Source: Marinobacter nanhaiticus D15-8W
Lineage (GTDB): Bacteria; Pseudomonadota; Gammaproteobacteria; Pseudomonadales; Oleiphilaceae
NCBI RefSeq assembly: GCF_036511935.1
Contig: NZ_AP028878.1
Coordinates: forward strand, 3,162,001 to 3,226,000
Direction of reading: 5' to 3'
DNA: 64,000 nt
The notes under the pieces were generated by a model. It saw only the letters and a program-made list of their open reading frames with translations. It made no database searches and was not told where the DNA came from. Each line of letters begins with the position of its first letter. Position 1 is the stretch's first letter. Of this stretch, positions 46,840 through 61,345 are shown piece after piece. Made by a program: the position numbers and the translations under genes.

Positions 46840-47406
46840 TCAGTCGCCTTTGCCCAACATCGCCGCTTTCAAATCGTCCTGCGCCGGTTCGTCGGACAGC
46901 CAGATGCCAAACAACGCTTTCTTGAACGGCATACCGGTGATGGTGTCTTTCTTCTCGCCATTCTTGTAGACCTGAGTGCCCTCGCCCGGCACGTAGACCA
47001 GCTCAAAAACATCGCCCTCCTTGATCTCTTCCTTGAAGACATTCATGAATTTGTCGATTTCCGCCTGCACCGGGGCGGTGTTGCCGTCGGTGGATGACTC
47101 GAAGCCCTCAAGGGTGGCGGAGGTCATCTTGTCGCTGGTAATCATTCCGGAAATGATATTCAGACGAATCGCCTGGGGCTCGTCGGCATCGATAATCGCC
47201 TGGGCATCAGACTGGCTCTGGGGCACATAGAGGCTGCCCACGTAGAGGTCGAGGAACCACTTGGAGCGAACGCCGGCACCGTTGAGGACCAGCTTGGAGT
47301 CGTTGGCTGCCAACTGTTCCGGCACGTCGACGCCCTCGACGGTGACCGCAGAAGCAGGGCCCACCAGGGCCAGGGAAAGCAGCAGTGCAGAGGTTACCTT
47401 TTTCAT
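46840..47406 (-). CDS. Chalcone isomerase-like exported protein
   Basis: Secreted protein with a chalcone-isomerase fold, 188 residues. Function in bacteria is unknown and isomerase activity is not expected. The signal peptide is KKVTSALLLSLALVGPASAVTV. The mature part has GVDVPEQLAANDSKLVLNGAGVRSKWFLDLYVGSLYV, characteristic of the CHI-like family. The preferred start is the ATG at 47404-47406, with AGGG eight bases upstream; another ATG is two codons earlier. It is monocistronic. Confidence 0.85.
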   Translation of the reverse strand: MKKVTSALLLSLALVGPASAVTVEGVDVPEQLAANDSKLVLNGAGVRSKWFLDLYVGSLYVPQSQSDAQAIIDADEPQAIRLNIISGMITSDKMTSATLEGFESSTDGNTAPVQAEIDKFMNVFKEEIKEGDVFELVYVPGEGTQVYKNGEKKDTITGMPFKKALFGIWLSDEPAQDDLKAAMLGKGD

Positions 47407-47578
47407 CGTCATGTCCCTAAACTTTTGATTCTTATTTATTTTACGCTCTGGCCCCTTGCAGACCAATTGCATTTTAGCAACGGGAGGGACAGGTCTCTGA
47501 TGTCTGGTTCTCATTTGCCGTGAAGTCCAAGGAACCTCGGACAAAGTCTATCGGCAATTTATGGCTCTCCCTGAACGC

Positions 47579-47617
47579 AAGAAGCCGGCTCCCTCCTTAA
47601 GGAGACGCCGGCTTCTT
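47579..47617 (-). terminator. Probable terminator downstream of rpoS
   Basis: AAGAAGCCGGC (47579-47589) pairs perfectly with GCCGGCTTCTT (47607-47617), with an inner palindrome CTCCTTAAGGAG. It lies 17 bases past the rpoS stop. The T-run is short, so termination strength is uncertain. Confidence 0.65.
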
Positions 47618-47633
47618 GGTCTGTCAGGTGAGC

Positions 47634-48635
47634 TTATTTGAACAGCGTCGTGCCGGACAGGCCTTCCTTCTCCAGGATCTCACGCAGGCGACGCAGCGCC
47701 TCGACCTGGATCTGGCGCACCCGCTCGCGGGTCAAACCAATCTCCTGGCCGACTTCTTCAAGCGTGCTGGTCTGGTAACCGCGTAGACCGAAGCGCCGGG
47801 AGAGAACTTCCTGCTGCTTGTCGCTGAGCTGATCCAGCCAGCGCTCGATGCAGCCCTGCATGTTGGTGTCCTGCAGGAGATCTGCCGGGTCGGTTGCCCC
47901 CTCGTCCGCTACCGTATCCAGTAGCGACTTCTCGCCGGTGCTTCCGATCGGCGTATCGACCGATGTCACGCGCTCGTTGAGCCCGAGCATCCGCTTCACA
48001 TCGGTCACCGGTTTGTCGACCATCTGCGCGATCTCTTCCGCAGAAGGCTCGTGATCGAGCTTCTGGGTCAGCTCGCGGGCAGCACGCAGATAGAGATTGA
48101 GCTCCTTCACCACATGAATCGGCAGCCGGATCGTGCGCGTCTGGTTCATGATCGCACGCTCGATTGTCTGACGAATCCACCAGGTGGCATAGGTGGAGAA
48201 ACGGAAACCGCGCTCAGGATCAAACTTCTCCACCGCGCGGATCAGCCCCAGGTTGCCCTCCTCGATCAGGTCGAGCAGGGTCAAGCCCCGGTTGACGTAG
48301 CGCCGGGCGATCTTGACCACCAGGCGCAGGTTACTCTCGATCATGCGCTTGCGGCCTGACTCCTCGCCCTTACGAGCCAGGCGCGCAAAATAGACTTCTT
48401 CTTCGGGAGTGAGGAGTGGTGAGAAACCAATCTCGTTGAGATAGAGCTGGGTGGCATCCAGCTGCTTCTGGCTCGTGTAGTAACGGCCAGTGGCTTTTGA
48501 GAGGTCGGATCCGTCGCTCAGTGGCGAATCGTCATCCTGGTCGTCATTACTGTCTACGGCAGTCAAAGTCTCTTCTTCTGGATCCTCGACATCCGCTACC
48601 CGATCAACAATGAGTTCTTCACGCTCTGCTGACAT
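47634..48635 (-). CDS. rpoS: RNA polymerase sigma factor RpoS
   Basis: Stationary-phase and general stress sigma factor, 333 residues, similar in length to Pseudomonas RpoS. All sigma-70 regions are present: 1.2 ([21 protein letters not shown]), 2 ([31 protein letters not shown] near residue 155), 3, and the region 4 helix-turn-helix [28 protein letters not shown] near residue 298. It is the last gene of the surE-pcm-nlpD-rpoS neighbourhood. Confidence 0.97.
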   Translation of the reverse strand: MSAEREELIVDRVADVEDPEEETLTAVDSNDDQDDDSPLSDGSDLSKATGRYYTSQKQLDATQLYLNEIGFSPLLTPEEEVYFARLARKGEESGRKRMIESNLRLVVKIARRYVNRGLTLLDLIEEGNLGLIRAVEKFDPERGFRFSTYATWWIRQTIERAIMNQTRTIRLPIHVVKELNLYLRAARELTQKLDHEPSAEEIAQMVDKPVTDVKRMLGLNERVTSVDTPIGSTGEKSLLDTVADEGATDPADLLQDTNMQGCIERWLDQLSDKQQEVLSRRFGLRGYQTSTLEEVGQEIGLTRERVRQIQVEALRRLREILEKEGLSGTTLFK

Positions 48636-48793
48636 AGTTCTAGCCCCGCCTTAAACCCTTTTTGTCACCTTCCGGAATTCTTGTTGTTCGGAGGTGACTG
48701 CTGTTGTCTCAACTGCTTATTGCATGTTTGTTTTTCAGGTCTGTTACACGCTCTATTCAGAGATAGTCTTTCAACAGTCGGGCGGAGCCAAGG

Positions 48794-49642
48794 TCATCGC
48801 GGCGGAAGGTAGTGTCTGGGATCCACCGGATTTCCGTTTTTTCTGATTTCGAAGTGCAGCTTGACTTCATTGGCGCTGCTGCTGCCCATTTCGGCAATGA
48901 GCTGACCCGCCCTGACGTTTTCGCCCTCCTGCACCAATATTTTGCGGTTGTGCGCATATGCGCTCAGGAAATGCTCATCATGGTTGATGATTATAAGGTT
49001 ACCGTATCCCAGTAGACCGTTGCCTGCATAGACTACGTTACCACTGGCAGCGGCCCTTATGGGATCACCCGCCTTGCCGGAAATATCAATCCCCTTATTG
49101 ACTTTTCCCGACGAAGAGTATCCTGCAATTACGGGGCCAATGTTGGGCCAGCGCCATTGAATACTGGATACCACTTGGGTCTGTTTTGCCAGGGACGCAT
49201 CAGCGCGGGGCGCCTGCTCGACCCGAGGCTTCGGCGCCGTAGAGGGCGTGGGTTTAGGTGGTGGGCGGGCCGCCGCGGTCGAACGCGAGGGCGGCGCATT
49301 GGCAGGCACCCTGCCTCTCAAGTCGAGCCGGATAACCTGCCCGGCCTTGATATGGTAGGGTGGCGAAATGCCGTTGGCGTTACCGAGTTCGCGATAATCT
49401 CGGCCATAACGCCAGGCGATGCTGTAGAGAGTTTCGCCAGGCTTGACCACATGCCGCCCCCAATACACGGGCGGATTGTAGCGGTCGTCACGGTAGATAT
49501 CGGTGGTGTTGCAGCCTGAGAGCAGCATCAACGCGAGCAGCCAGAGCCCCAGGCCCCGGAAGACGGGGCGTCGGTCACGTGGTTTCAGGTACGCAAGCAC
49601 CGAGCCCATGCCCTGAACATCGTTACGACCATCTAAGCTCAC
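48794..49642 (-). CDS. nlpD: Murein hydrolase activator NlpD
   Basis: Outer-membrane lipoprotein that activates the amidase AmiC at the septum. It has up to 282 residues. A lipobox LLSGC is near residues 41-45, a LysM domain (VVKPGETLYSIAWRYG) near 65-110, and a C-terminal LytM/M23 domain from about 165. In that domain the usual H-x3-D zinc motif is replaced by GID (NKGIDISG), leaving only LHFE, so it should be catalytically dead, as is normal for NlpD. A GTG at 49640-49642 or an ATG at 49607-49609 could be the start. The rpoS promoter often lies inside nlpD in relatives; the 158-base gap before rpoS shows no gene. Confidence 0.92.
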   Translation of the reverse strand: MSLDGRNDVQGMGSVLAYLKPRDRRPVFRGLGLWLLALMLLSGCNTTDIYRDDRYNPPVYWGRHVVKPGETLYSIAWRYGRDYRELGNANGISPPYHIKAGQVIRLDLRGRVPANAPPSRSTAAARPPPKPTPSTAPKPRVEQAPRADASLAKQTQVVSSIQWRWPNIGPVIAGYSSSGKVNKGIDISGKAGDPIRAAASGNVVYAGNGLLGYGNLIIINHDEHFLSAYAHNRKILVQEGENVRAGQLIAEMGSSSANEVKLHFEIRKNGNPVDPRHYLPPR

Positions 49643-49687
49643 GGAAATAACAGCTTCTTTTTTATTTCAAATTTGTATGAAAAATAG

Positions 49688-49707
49688 TGCGCTCTCTGAA
49701 GAGTGCA
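49688..49707 (-). terminator. Probable terminator after the surE-pcm-DUF368 genes
   Basis: An 8-bp stem (GCGCTCT 49689-49695 with AGAGTGC 49700-49706 including one G-T, plus a closing T-A pair) around CTGA. Read on the minus strand it is followed by ACTATTTTTC. It lies in the AT-rich 177-base gap between DUF368 and nlpD. Confidence 0.55.
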
Positions 49708-49819
49708 ATATAAGCCTCTAATTTATTGCACATTTTTTATCCAGATTAAAGTTACTTAACCTGCCTCAGTGTTCCGAACGGTAACACCAAAAGTAACAGG
49801 TTCACACTTTAACTGAGAC

Positions 49820-50794
49820 TCAAGCCACTTTTTTCTCACGCATAACCCGGCCCAGCCAGTCGAGTCCCAGCACGATTACGATACCGAGAATCGCCAGCAG
49901 GATCGCCGTCGACAGGGTCGCTGAGTCCCCCGTTACATTGGCGTAGGTTCCGGGCATCAGATTGATTTCTTCCAACGGTACCCGCTCACCATGACTGTTC
50001 GTACGCCAGGTGACAGCCTCCTTCCAGGGCCAGACCTTATTAAGTGCACCCAACATAAAGCCGGTAAGCAGGGCCAGCATGGCATCCCGGTAGCGGGCAA
50101 AGGCCCAGGAAAGCAGTTGTGCGATCGACAGCAGGCCGAGAAGACAACCTGTCACAAACAGCGCGAGACGGTCCAGTTGCAATTCGTTAACGGCGGTAAG
50201 TACCGGGCTGTACATGCCCAGGATCAGGAGGATGAAACTGCCGGAAATACCCGGCAGTATCATGGCGCAGATCGCAAGGGCGCCAGCTCCGAACAGGGTC
50301 AAGGACGTGACCGGTGCTTGCCCCGGGTTCAGCTGCGTCACCCACCAGGCGAAGGCGGCCCCGCCGACCAATAACATGATCTGACGCACTCGCCAGCGTT
50401 CGATCTCCCGCCCCACGTGCCAGGCTGAAGCCAGGATAAGGCCAAAAAAGAAGCTCCAGAGCATGATCGGATGGGCTTCGAGCGCATACTTGATCGCACC
50501 AGCCAGGGTTACGATGCTGGTCAGGATGCCCGCGAATAACGCCACCAGGAAGGTGCCGTCAATGCGCTGCCAGAACATCGTCCAACGCCCCTTGAGCAAT
50601 TCGCCAAGGAATGCCCGGGGAAACGCACTGATCGCATCTAGAAGCCGGATATAGATGCCGGTGATGAAGGCAATGGTGCCGCCCGAGACACCAGGCACCA
50701 CGTCCGCCGCACCCATGGCGATCCCCCGCAGGAACACCCCAATCGGATGCTGGGCCTTGTCCTCATCGACCGGAGTAGTGACAGGCTCGGTCAT
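49820..50794 (-). CDS. DUF368 family membrane protein
   Basis: Polytopic membrane protein of 324 residues with about eight helices. The family signature is the N-terminal RGIAMGAADVVPGVSGGTIAFITGIY, and the internal repeat ICAMILPGISGSFILLILGMY is similar. DUF368 proteins have been linked to undecaprenyl-phosphate translocation in some bacteria; that role here is inference. It overlaps pcm by 4 bases. Confidence 0.88.
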   Translation of the reverse strand: MTEPVTTPVDEDKAQHPIGVFLRGIAMGAADVVPGVSGGTIAFITGIYIRLLDAISAFPRAFLGELLKGRWTMFWQRIDGTFLVALFAGILTSIVTLAGAIKYALEAHPIMLWSFFFGLILASAWHVGREIERWRVRQIMLLVGGAAFAWWVTQLNPGQAPVTSLTLFGAGALAICAMILPGISGSFILLILGMYSPVLTAVNELQLDRLALFVTGCLLGLLSIAQLLSWAFARYRDAMLALLTGFMLGALNKVWPWKEAVTWRTNSHGERVPLEEINLMPGTYANVTGDSATLSTAILLAILGIVIVLGLDWLGRVMREKKVA

Positions 50795-51447
50795 CGTACA
50801 ATGCCACCTAACAGGGGTACGAAGCGGACCGGCTCGATTTCGCTGGTATCGTAATTATCCCCCTTGCGAACAATGCGTGTCAGCATTTGGGCGCCTTCAC
50901 CAATGGGCGCAACCATGACACCACCGTCCGCCAGCTGAGGTAAGAGGTCCTCCGGAATACGCGACGGCGCCGCCGTAACGATAATTCCGTCGAAAGGCCC
51001 TTGCTCTGGCCAGCCCATGCCACCATCAGAATGCCGCAGCTGGACCTTGCGGTAGCCCAGGGTGCGCATACGTTCCCGAGCCCTGTCCAATAGCGGCTTG
51101 ATACGCTCGACGCTGAAAACCTCGTCGACAAGGTGGGCCAGTATCGCAGCCTGATAGCCGGACCCGGTACCCAACTCGAGTACGCGGCTCGGCTGATGCT
51201 CCATCAGGATCTCGGTCATCCGGGCCACGATATAAGGCTGGGAAAGCGTCTGCTGGTGACCGATGGGGAGTGCGGTATCCTCGTAGGCGCGGTGGGACAG
51301 CGCCTCGTCGAGGAAAATATGTCGGGGCGTTTCGGCGATAGCCTGCAATACCCGTTCATCCTTGATCCCACCATCCCGGAGACGCTGTATCAACCGCATT
51401 CGGGTACGGCGGGACGTCATGCCGATGCCCTGCATTTCCGACATCAT
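50791..51447 (-). CDS. pcm: Protein-L-isoaspartate O-methyltransferase
   Basis: SAM-dependent repair enzyme for isoaspartyl residues in aged proteins, 218 residues. VLELGTGSGYQAAIL is motif I for SAM near residue 85, and the N-terminal PRHIFLDEALSHRAYEDTALPIGHQQTLSQPYIVA region carries the active-site residues. ATG codons lie at 51447 and 51444, with GGAGG nine bases upstream. It begins just after the surE stop codon region and overlaps DUF368. Confidence 0.95.
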   Translation of the reverse strand: MMSEMQGIGMTSRRTRMRLIQRLRDGGIKDERVLQAIAETPRHIFLDEALSHRAYEDTALPIGHQQTLSQPYIVARMTEILMEHQPSRVLELGTGSGYQAAILAHLVDEVFSVERIKPLLDRARERMRTLGYRKVQLRHSDGGMGWPEQGPFDGIIVTAAPSRIPEDLLPQLADGGVMVAPIGEGAQMLTRIVRKGDNYDTSEIEPVRFVPLLGGIVR

Positions 51448-51451
51448 CCCG

Positions 51452-52195
51452 TCACGCCTCCAGCCAGTTGCGCAGAGAATCCAGCGCCTCGTGCCGGGTC
51501 ATATCGACCTGGATCGGCGTAACAGAGACATAGCCATGCTGGACCGCATGGAAATCAGTCCCCGGACCGGCATCATCGCCTTCTCCTGCCGCACCAATCC
51601 AGTAACGTTTCTTGCCCCTCGGACAGGTCATCGGCACCGCGGACTCACCGCGGCCGCGATGGCCAAGGCGCGTCACCTGGAAACCCTGGATTTCTTCCCA
51701 GGGCAGATCCGGTACATTGACGTTAAGCAGGCAACGCGGTCCCAGGGCCAGGGAAGCATCCTTTTCCAATAACGTGCGTACGGCCCGAGCTGCGGTCTCG
51801 TAGTGGAAATGACCGGCATTGACCAGCGACACGGCGATAGCGGGCATACCCAGGAAACGGCCTTCGGTGGCGGCCGCGACGGTGCCCGAATAGATCACAT
51901 CGTCGCCCAGGTTGGCGTGGGTGTTGATGCCGGATACGACACGGTCAAAACCGTGATCGAACAGTCCATTGACCGCGAGATGCACACAGTCGGTAGGGGT
52001 GCCGTCAACCGATAGGAAGCCCTGTGGATGTTTTTCGACCGTTAGCGGACGGTTCAGCGTCAAGGAATTACTGGCACCACTATGGTCGCGGTCCGGGGCG
52101 ACGACCCGGAGGTCCCCCAATCCTTCCAGTCCTTCGTAGAGCTGCTTCAGACCCGGTGAATGAACGCCATCGTCGTTCGCCAACAGAATGTGCAC
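51452..52195 (-). CDS. surE: 5'-nucleotidase SurE
   Basis: Metal-dependent nucleoside 5'-monophosphatase and stationary-phase survival protein, 247 residues. The N-terminal [14 protein letters not shown] carries the two metal-binding Asp residues, and [25 protein letters not shown] is the conserved core near residue 88. The start is GTG (52193-52195) with GGAG upstream. It is followed directly by pcm. Confidence 0.96.
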   Translation of the reverse strand: MHILLANDDGVHSPGLKQLYEGLEGLGDLRVVAPDRDHSGASNSLTLNRPLTVEKHPQGFLSVDGTPTDCVHLAVNGLFDHGFDRVVSGINTHANLGDDVIYSGTVAAATEGRFLGMPAIAVSLVNAGHFHYETAARAVRTLLEKDASLALGPRCLLNVNVPDLPWEEIQGFQVTRLGHRGRGESAVPMTCPRGKKRYWIGAAGEGDDAGPGTDFHAVQHGYVSVTPIQVDMTRHEALDSLRNWLEA

Positions 52196-52269
52196 ACTTT
52201 GCTCCGTTCGGTTGCTGCGGCCACGAGAATGTCCGCAGGGAAATGTTCATTTTGCGCGCCGCAAAAAGC

Positions 52270-53250
52270 TTATGATGCCGGGTTTGTAACAGGCCCGCCA
52301 GACACGGCATCCAGAATTTCAGCCACTAACGCCGTGGCAAAGCCGCCGGCACCCAGCACGAAGTCGAGAAAGAGTGTATCACTGGATTCCCAGGTCCATG
52401 TGAGACCGCTGAGCGGTAGGGCCAGAGATCGACGTTCCGGCTTCATGCGTGTGGAGGAAAACACCGCTTTAACCTCGGGAAAACGATCAACCACAGCCCA
52501 TTCAAGATCCGCTGCCACGCCTGCCGCCGAGGTGCCACCATCGCCCCAGAGTGGCCCCGTGGGTTCGGATGACGGTTCGCCCTCAAGCGTCCGGTGCCAG
52601 TTGCCCTGCTCGACCCGCTCGGCCAAGATCTCATTGAACAGCCAGGAACGTGCAGCGGAAAAAGCAAGACCAGCCTTGAAGTTGCGCCCTCGTCTTGGCC
52701 GACCCCCGTCGGCAACGGCCTTAGCCAGGTTGCCGCCATCGCGACCAAAACGCTGGGGACCGAAGTAATTGGGTACACCTTCGAGCGCGATTCGGGATAG
52801 GCGCTGATCGACCTCCGCCTGGCCGGCGGTGACTTCTCGCAAGCGCAGGCGAAAGTGATTGCCCAGATGCTCGCCGCGCCGCAGCTTACGGCGGTGACGA
52901 CTGTGGTCCAGTACTGGCCATCGCTCGTTGACCGTGTTGATAAAAGCTGTGTCGTCGGGTTTGCCCGGGCGGTAAAGACTAAACCATTGACGCGTCACTG
53001 CGTGCCGATCCTTCAGTCCGCAGAAGCTGACATCAAAGGGCCTCAAACCGGCCATTCGAGCCAGCTCCTTCGCTACGAACTCGGTGTTGTCACCGGTTTT
53101 TTGCAGCCGCAGACAGAGATGCTCTCCCTCGCCGGTAAACTCGATATCGATCAGTTCATCAACCTGGAAATCGTCCGCTTCCTGGCGCAGCACACAGGTA
53201 CCGAGTCGCTGCCCCGAAGCCGGTGGCCAATCCAGGCGCCACTGGCTCAT
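52270..53250 (-). CDS. truD: tRNA pseudouridine synthase D
   Basis: Makes pseudouridine 13 in tRNA, 326 residues. The catalytic Asp is in [17 protein letters not shown] near residue 78, and [15 protein letters not shown] is a second signature near residue 150. The start ATG (53248-53250, [11 protein letters not shown]) overlaps the ispF stop by 4 bases, so a longer frame is not used. Confidence 0.95.
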   Translation of the reverse strand: MSQWRLDWPPASGQRLGTCVLRQEADDFQVDELIDIEFTGEGEHLCLRLQKTGDNTEFVAKELARMAGLRPFDVSFCGLKDRHAVTRQWFSLYRPGKPDDTAFINTVNERWPVLDHSRHRRKLRRGEHLGNHFRLRLREVTAGQAEVDQRLSRIALEGVPNYFGPQRFGRDGGNLAKAVADGGRPRRGRNFKAGLAFSAARSWLFNEILAERVEQGNWHRTLEGEPSSEPTGPLWGDGGTSAAGVAADLEWAVVDRFPEVKAVFSSTRMKPERRSLALPLSGLTWTWESSDTLFLDFVLGAGGFATALVAEILDAVSGGPVTNPAS

Positions 53251-53726
53251 ACTTCCGCACCCATCAGCAAGCAAATCGCCTGGCAAGCGATGCCTTCCTC
53301 ACGACCTTCGAAACCCAGTTTTTCCGTCGTAGTGGCCTTCACGCTGACGGCGCCCTTATCAACACCAAGGTCAGAGGCAATCAATGTGCGCATTTCGTCC
53401 AGATGAGGCGCCATTTTTGGCTTCTGGGCGATCAGCGTGCTATCCAGATTTGCCACTCGGTAACCTTCCGCCTGCACAGCCCGGTACACGGCCCTGAGCA
53501 GCTCGCGGCTATCTGCGCCCTTCCACTGTTCGTCGGTGTCCGGAAAGAAGTGACCGATGTCCCCCAAAGCGGCCGCCCCGAGAAGGGCATCGGCTATCGC
53601 GTGCAACAGAACGTCTCCATCGGAGTGGGCTTTAACTCCCCGGTTATGGGGGATACGGACACCGCCGACGATAATGCTGTCACCTTCACAAAACGCGTGA
53701 ACGTCGTAGCCCTGACCTATGCGCAT
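53247..53726 (-). CDS. ispF: 2-C-methyl-D-erythritol 2,4-cyclodiphosphate synthase
   Basis: Fifth step of the MEP isoprenoid pathway, 159 residues from the ATG at 53724-53726 ([12 protein letters not shown]). The zinc-binding D-x-H is in YDVHAF, and the third ligand in the [25 protein letters not shown] stretch near residue 34-60. It is translationally coupled to truD. Confidence 0.96.
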   Translation of the reverse strand: MRIGQGYDVHAFCEGDSIIVGGVRIPHNRGVKAHSDGDVLLHAIADALLGAAALGDIGHFFPDTDEQWKGADSRELLRAVYRAVQAEGYRVANLDSTLIAQKPKMAPHLDEMRTLIASDLGVDKGAVSVKATTTEKLGFEGREEGIACQAICLLMGAEV

Positions 53727-53779
53727 GGTTACTGTCCTGTGCTTGCTTTCATCTTGTCGAGGCGATTCTCCGGCTCGAT

Positions 53780-54484
53780 TCAATCGTCGATCTGATCGAG
53801 CAGCCAGCCCGCTAACGGCAAATCTTCCGGCACCGTAACCTTCAGGTTATCGGCACGCCCTGGCACCAGCTTTGGCGCGTAGCCCGCAGCCTCCACCGCC
53901 GACGCTTCATCGGTAATCGCAATATCTTTGCTCTTGGCCAACTCAAGCGACTGTTTCAACAGCCCGTAACGAAACTGCTGGGGGGTCTGGGCACGCCACA
54001 GGCCATCGCGACTGACCGTTTCGCCAACCCGGCCACCGCTCGCAATTTGGCGCTTGATGGTATCGGAGACCGGCGCCGCCAGCAGCCCTCCCACCGAATC
54101 GCCTTCGAGATCTTTCAACAACCGCGTCAGGTCTGCAATCGCCAGACAGGGGCGGGCCACATCGTGAACAAGCACCCAATCCTCATCACTGGCGACATCC
54201 CGCAGGGCCGCTAGCCCCGCCAAGACGGAATCCGCGCGTTCGGCCCCACCAAGACACGTGGATACCCTCGAATCCTGCACACTCTCGCTGGACGCAAACC
54301 ATTGATCGTCCGCATGCAGCGCGACCATCGCACCAGAGAAGTGGCCGGTGTCCAATAAACGGGACAGGGTAATATCGAGAATAAAGCGATTTCGGATCTG
54401 CAGGTATTGCTTGGGCCGGTCGGCGGACATGCGCTGACCAATTCCCGCCGCAGGGACGACCAGCCAGTAGTGAGGACGTGTCAT
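53780..54484 (-). CDS. ispD: 2-C-methyl-D-erythritol 4-phosphate cytidylyltransferase
   Basis: Attaches CMP to methylerythritol phosphate in the MEP pathway, 234 residues. The CTP-binding N-terminus is [31 protein letters not shown] near residue 106 holds the second signature. It lies 47 bases after ftsB and 53 bases before ispF, in the standard order. Confidence 0.95.
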   Translation of the reverse strand: MTRPHYWLVVPAAGIGQRMSADRPKQYLQIRNRFILDITLSRLLDTGHFSGAMVALHADDQWFASSESVQDSRVSTCLGGAERADSVLAGLAALRDVASDEDWVLVHDVARPCLAIADLTRLLKDLEGDSVGGLLAAPVSDTIKRQIASGGRVGETVSRDGLWRAQTPQQFRYGLLKQSLELAKSKDIAITDEASAVEAAGYAPKLVPGRADNLKVTVPEDLPLAGWLLDQIDD

Positions 54485-54531
54485 GTCAAATATTGCGGAT
54501 GTGTCATGGGAAGTCCGGAGAGCGTGGCGAC

Positions 54532-54804
54532 TCAGGGTTCGACCACCAGGAAAAAGGTTTCATCCTTACGGATAAGGCCAAGGTTCATACGCGCCCGCTC
54601 CTCGATCGCACCCTGCCCACTGCGCAGGTTCAGCACCTCCGCGTAAAGACGTTCATTGCGGTTGGCGAGCTTGGCATTTTCGGCCTTCTGCACGTCGATT
54701 TTGTCCTGGAGCTGCCAGACTTGGGCAAAACTGCCCTCACCCACCCACAGGCGCACCTGCAGGAGGACGATAAACACAGCCATGACTGCCCACAAAACCT
54801 TCAT
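54532..54804 (-). CDS. ftsB: Cell division protein FtsB
   Basis: Bitopic divisome protein of 90 residues that forms a complex with FtsL and FtsQ. It has a single N-terminal helix (KVLWAVMAVFIVLLQVRLWVG) and a coiled coil (about 25-65) with the conserved NERLYAEVLNLRSGQGAIEERAR region. The preferred start is the ATG at 54802-54804. It is next to eno, as in most gammaproteobacteria. Confidence 0.94.
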   Translation of the reverse strand: MKVLWAVMAVFIVLLQVRLWVGEGSFAQVWQLQDKIDVQKAENAKLANRNERLYAEVLNLRSGQGAIEERARMNLGLIRKDETFFLVVEP

Positions 54805-54940
54805 CAACCTTACCTTGAAGCCAAACTATAGAAGCCCTGGAACGAGGAAAAAGCCTCTTAAGAGACAAAAACAGCGCACATTCAGTGCGCTGCGTTTACA
54901 ACCTCGGGTAAAGTCTAGCCTATAAATTGATCGGCTGCTA

Positions 54941-56239
<1,299 letters not shown>

Positions 56240-56293
56240 TCATTTCTCCGTAAACGTCGTTATCGGTTAGAGGGTGTTGTTATTAAAAATGGT

Positions 56294-58879
<2,586 letters not shown>

Positions 58880-58924
58880 TCATCTCAAGATGGGACGCCA
58901 GATTACCAGAAGCCCCCCACTTAC

Positions 58925-60247
58925 TCAACGACAATCCCGCCCCCAGATAATCCGCCATGAGGCCTTCTGGGGGTTATCGAATAACGTCGGAGATAGCCAG
59001 AAACTGCCCACAGCGACCAGCTCATCGCCAGCCCAAACCAGTGGGAGTCGTTCCCTTTCCCAGGGAGGCACGCCCTGCTCCTGCAACCACTTCTTTAGTG
59101 GTCGGGTCGGTCCGCCCGGTCGGGGCCGCAAACGCTCTCCGCCCGTACGAACCGTAACGGTGAACTGCCTGTCCGGTACGCCATCTCCGATGGTGCGCAA
59201 GTAGCCGCCAGCCCAAACCACCGTGTCCAGCGGGTTCCAGGTGATGGGCTCTGGGGGCGGCTCATGTTCGCCGACAACGCAATACAGATGGCCCTGGAAC
59301 CGCCGGATCGCATAGTTTTCGCCCACCAGTTCAGGCAGGCGATCTGCTGAAGCCACCAACAGATCATGCAGACCTTGCTCCAATCGTACGGCGCCCGGAG
59401 GCTCAAGATGTCGATCGATCAACCACCAGCGTAGCAGATTTTTCTGTTCAGCTTGGGACAGTGCACTCAGGCCCGCGATAGCGAGACGCCCCTGCTCATC
59501 CCGGATGTCCCGTAGCTGCAACTGGGCAAGTTTGTGGCCAAGTTCCGTTGCTTCGGCACTTTGCCTGGCGGATCGCCCCAGGCTCGATATAACGCCCGGC
59601 CAGCGTACACTGAGGGGTTCAATGACCCGGTGACGCAGGAAGTTCCGGTCGATCGATGGATCGTCGTTGCTGGGATCGTCAACCCAGTCCAGTTGCCAGG
59701 CTGTCGCCAATGCACGGATGCGCTCCCTTGGCAGATCCAGCAGGGGACGAAATAGGCAGCCATCACCCAGTGCGCGTTCGCGTGGTATACCAGCCAGTCC
59801 ACGGCTACCGCTCCCACGAATCAGCCTGAACAGGACCGTCTCGGCCTGATCGTTGGCATGATGGGCCATGAGCAGCAGTTCGCCGGCCTGCAACTGCTCC
59901 TCGAACACCGCATATCGGGCGTTGCGCGCCCGGTTTTCAAGGTTTTCTCCCACGGCGACATCAACGGTGGTCACACTCAGCGGAATGCCCAGCAAATCGC
60001 ACGTTCGCCGACAGCATGTCTCCATGGTGGCCGCAGCTCGCTGGAGCTGATGATTGACGTGAAGCGCACACACGGACACCTTGCCGCGTTCACCAAACCA
60101 GACGGAGACGGCATGGAGTAGGAAGATGGAATCGAGGCCGCCGCTGACAGCAACATGGATGCAATCAGCGGCGGGGATGGCATTCATGGCCCGGATCAGG
60201 TCATCCGGCCATGAAGAAGGATTCAGCCTGTCAACGGCCTGTGTCAT
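58925..60247 (-). CDS. tilS: tRNA(Ile)-lysidine synthase
   Basis: Converts cytidine 34 of tRNA-Ile(CAU) to lysidine, 440 residues. The N-terminal PP-loop is [12 protein letters not shown] near residue 34, followed by [23 protein letters not shown] near 128. A C-terminal TilS domain ends with [17 protein letters not shown]. The first 17 bases overlap the end of accA. Confidence 0.94.
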   Translation of the reverse strand: MTQAVDRLNPSSWPDDLIRAMNAIPAADCIHVAVSGGLDSIFLLHAVSVWFGERGKVSVCALHVNHQLQRAAATMETCCRRTCDLLGIPLSVTTVDVAVGENLENRARNARYAVFEEQLQAGELLLMAHHANDQAETVLFRLIRGSGSRGLAGIPRERALGDGCLFRPLLDLPRERIRALATAWQLDWVDDPSNDDPSIDRNFLRHRVIEPLSVRWPGVISSLGRSARQSAEATELGHKLAQLQLRDIRDEQGRLAIAGLSALSQAEQKNLLRWWLIDRHLEPPGAVRLEQGLHDLLVASADRLPELVGENYAIRRFQGHLYCVVGEHEPPPEPITWNPLDTVVWAGGYLRTIGDGVPDRQFTVTVRTGGERLRPRPGGPTRPLKKWLQEQGVPPWERERLPLVWAGDELVAVGSFWLSPTLFDNPQKASWRIIWGRDCR

Positions 60248-61184
60248 AGGCCGTCAGGCGTTCATAACGTTGGCCGACGAGATCCTCGGTAGACAATGCG
60301 CCCAGTTCCGCCAACCCGGACTTGAGCTGGGCCTTGAGGGCCTCGGCCATTTCTTCCGGAGAGCGGTGTGCCCCGCCCAGCGGTTCGGAAATAACCACGT
60401 CAGCCAGGTTCAGCTCTTTCAGGCGGTTGGCCGTGACCCCCATGGCCTCGGCGGCCTGGGCAGCATATTCGGCGCTCTTCCACAGGATAGAGGCGCAACC
60501 CTCCGGTGAGATCACCGAGTAGGTGGAATACTGCAGCATATAAAGACGGTCGCAAACACCAATGGCCAGGGCGCCACCTGAGCCGCCCTCGCCGATAACA
60601 GTGGAAATCACCGGCGTTTTCAGGCGTGACATCACGGCGAGGTTAAAGGCGATTGCTTCACTCTGGCCGCGCTCCTCGGCGCCAATACCGGGGTAGGCGC
60701 CCGGCGTGTCGATAAAGGTCAGAATAGGAAGGCGGAAACGCTCGGCCAACTCCATCAGGCGCAGGGCCTTACGGTAACCTTCCGGCCGTGGCATGCCGAA
60801 ATTGCGCTTGACCTTATCCTTCACCTCGCGGCCTTTCTGGTGGCCGATCACCATCACGGGTTGGCCGTCCAGACGCGCCGTACCACCGACAATCGACAGA
60901 TCGTCTGCATAGCGGCGGTCGCCATGAAGTTCGTCGAAATCCTCGAACATCAGCTCAATGTAGTCCAGCGTATATGGCCGCCGGGGATGGCGGGCCAGCC
61001 GGGCGATGTCCCAGGGCGTCAGGTTGGAGAAGATGCTCTCGGTGAGACTGACGCTCTTGTTCTTGAGACGGCTGATTTCGTCCGTGATGTTGATGTCACT
61101 GTCGTTACCAACCAGACGCAGTTCTTCGATCTTGGCTTCCAGGTCGGCAATGGGCTGTTCAAAATCCAGATAGTTGGGATTCAT
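60231..61184 (-). CDS. accA: Acetyl-CoA carboxylase carboxyltransferase subunit alpha
   Basis: Alpha half of the carboxyltransferase that makes malonyl-CoA for fatty acids, 317 residues, the standard size. Typical parts are [17 protein letters not shown] at the N-terminus, [23 protein letters not shown] near residue 160, and [15 protein letters not shown] near 205. It is downstream of dnaE. Confidence 0.97.
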   Translation of the reverse strand: MNPNYLDFEQPIADLEAKIEELRLVGNDSDINITDEISRLKNKSVSLTESIFSNLTPWDIARLARHPRRPYTLDYIELMFEDFDELHGDRRYADDLSIVGGTARLDGQPVMVIGHQKGREVKDKVKRNFGMPRPEGYRKALRLMELAERFRLPILTFIDTPGAYPGIGAEERGQSEAIAFNLAVMSRLKTPVISTVIGEGGSGGALAIGVCDRLYMLQYSTYSVISPEGCASILWKSAEYAAQAAEAMGVTANRLKELNLADVVISEPLGGAHRSPEEMAEALKAQLKSGLAELGALSTEDLVGQRYERLTAYDTGR

Positions 61185-61345
61185 GATCTTCCGTAGTCGT
61201 TAGCTTGTAGGCGACTTTAAAACGTGTTGTTAGGCGCAAACTAACAGGCCCTTTCATCCATAAAAAGCGGACATTGGTATAAGGGAAGCGCCAGCGTATA
61301 GCGATTCCTTGGGTGCCCACTTCATTTACGGGCATCCCATAAAGG

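Noticed and set aside
47404..47634. Gene in the gap between the chalcone-isomerase-like gene and rpoS
   Set aside because: The minus-strand frame continuing upstream to 47544 has no ribosome site, and the rest is promoter and terminator sequence.
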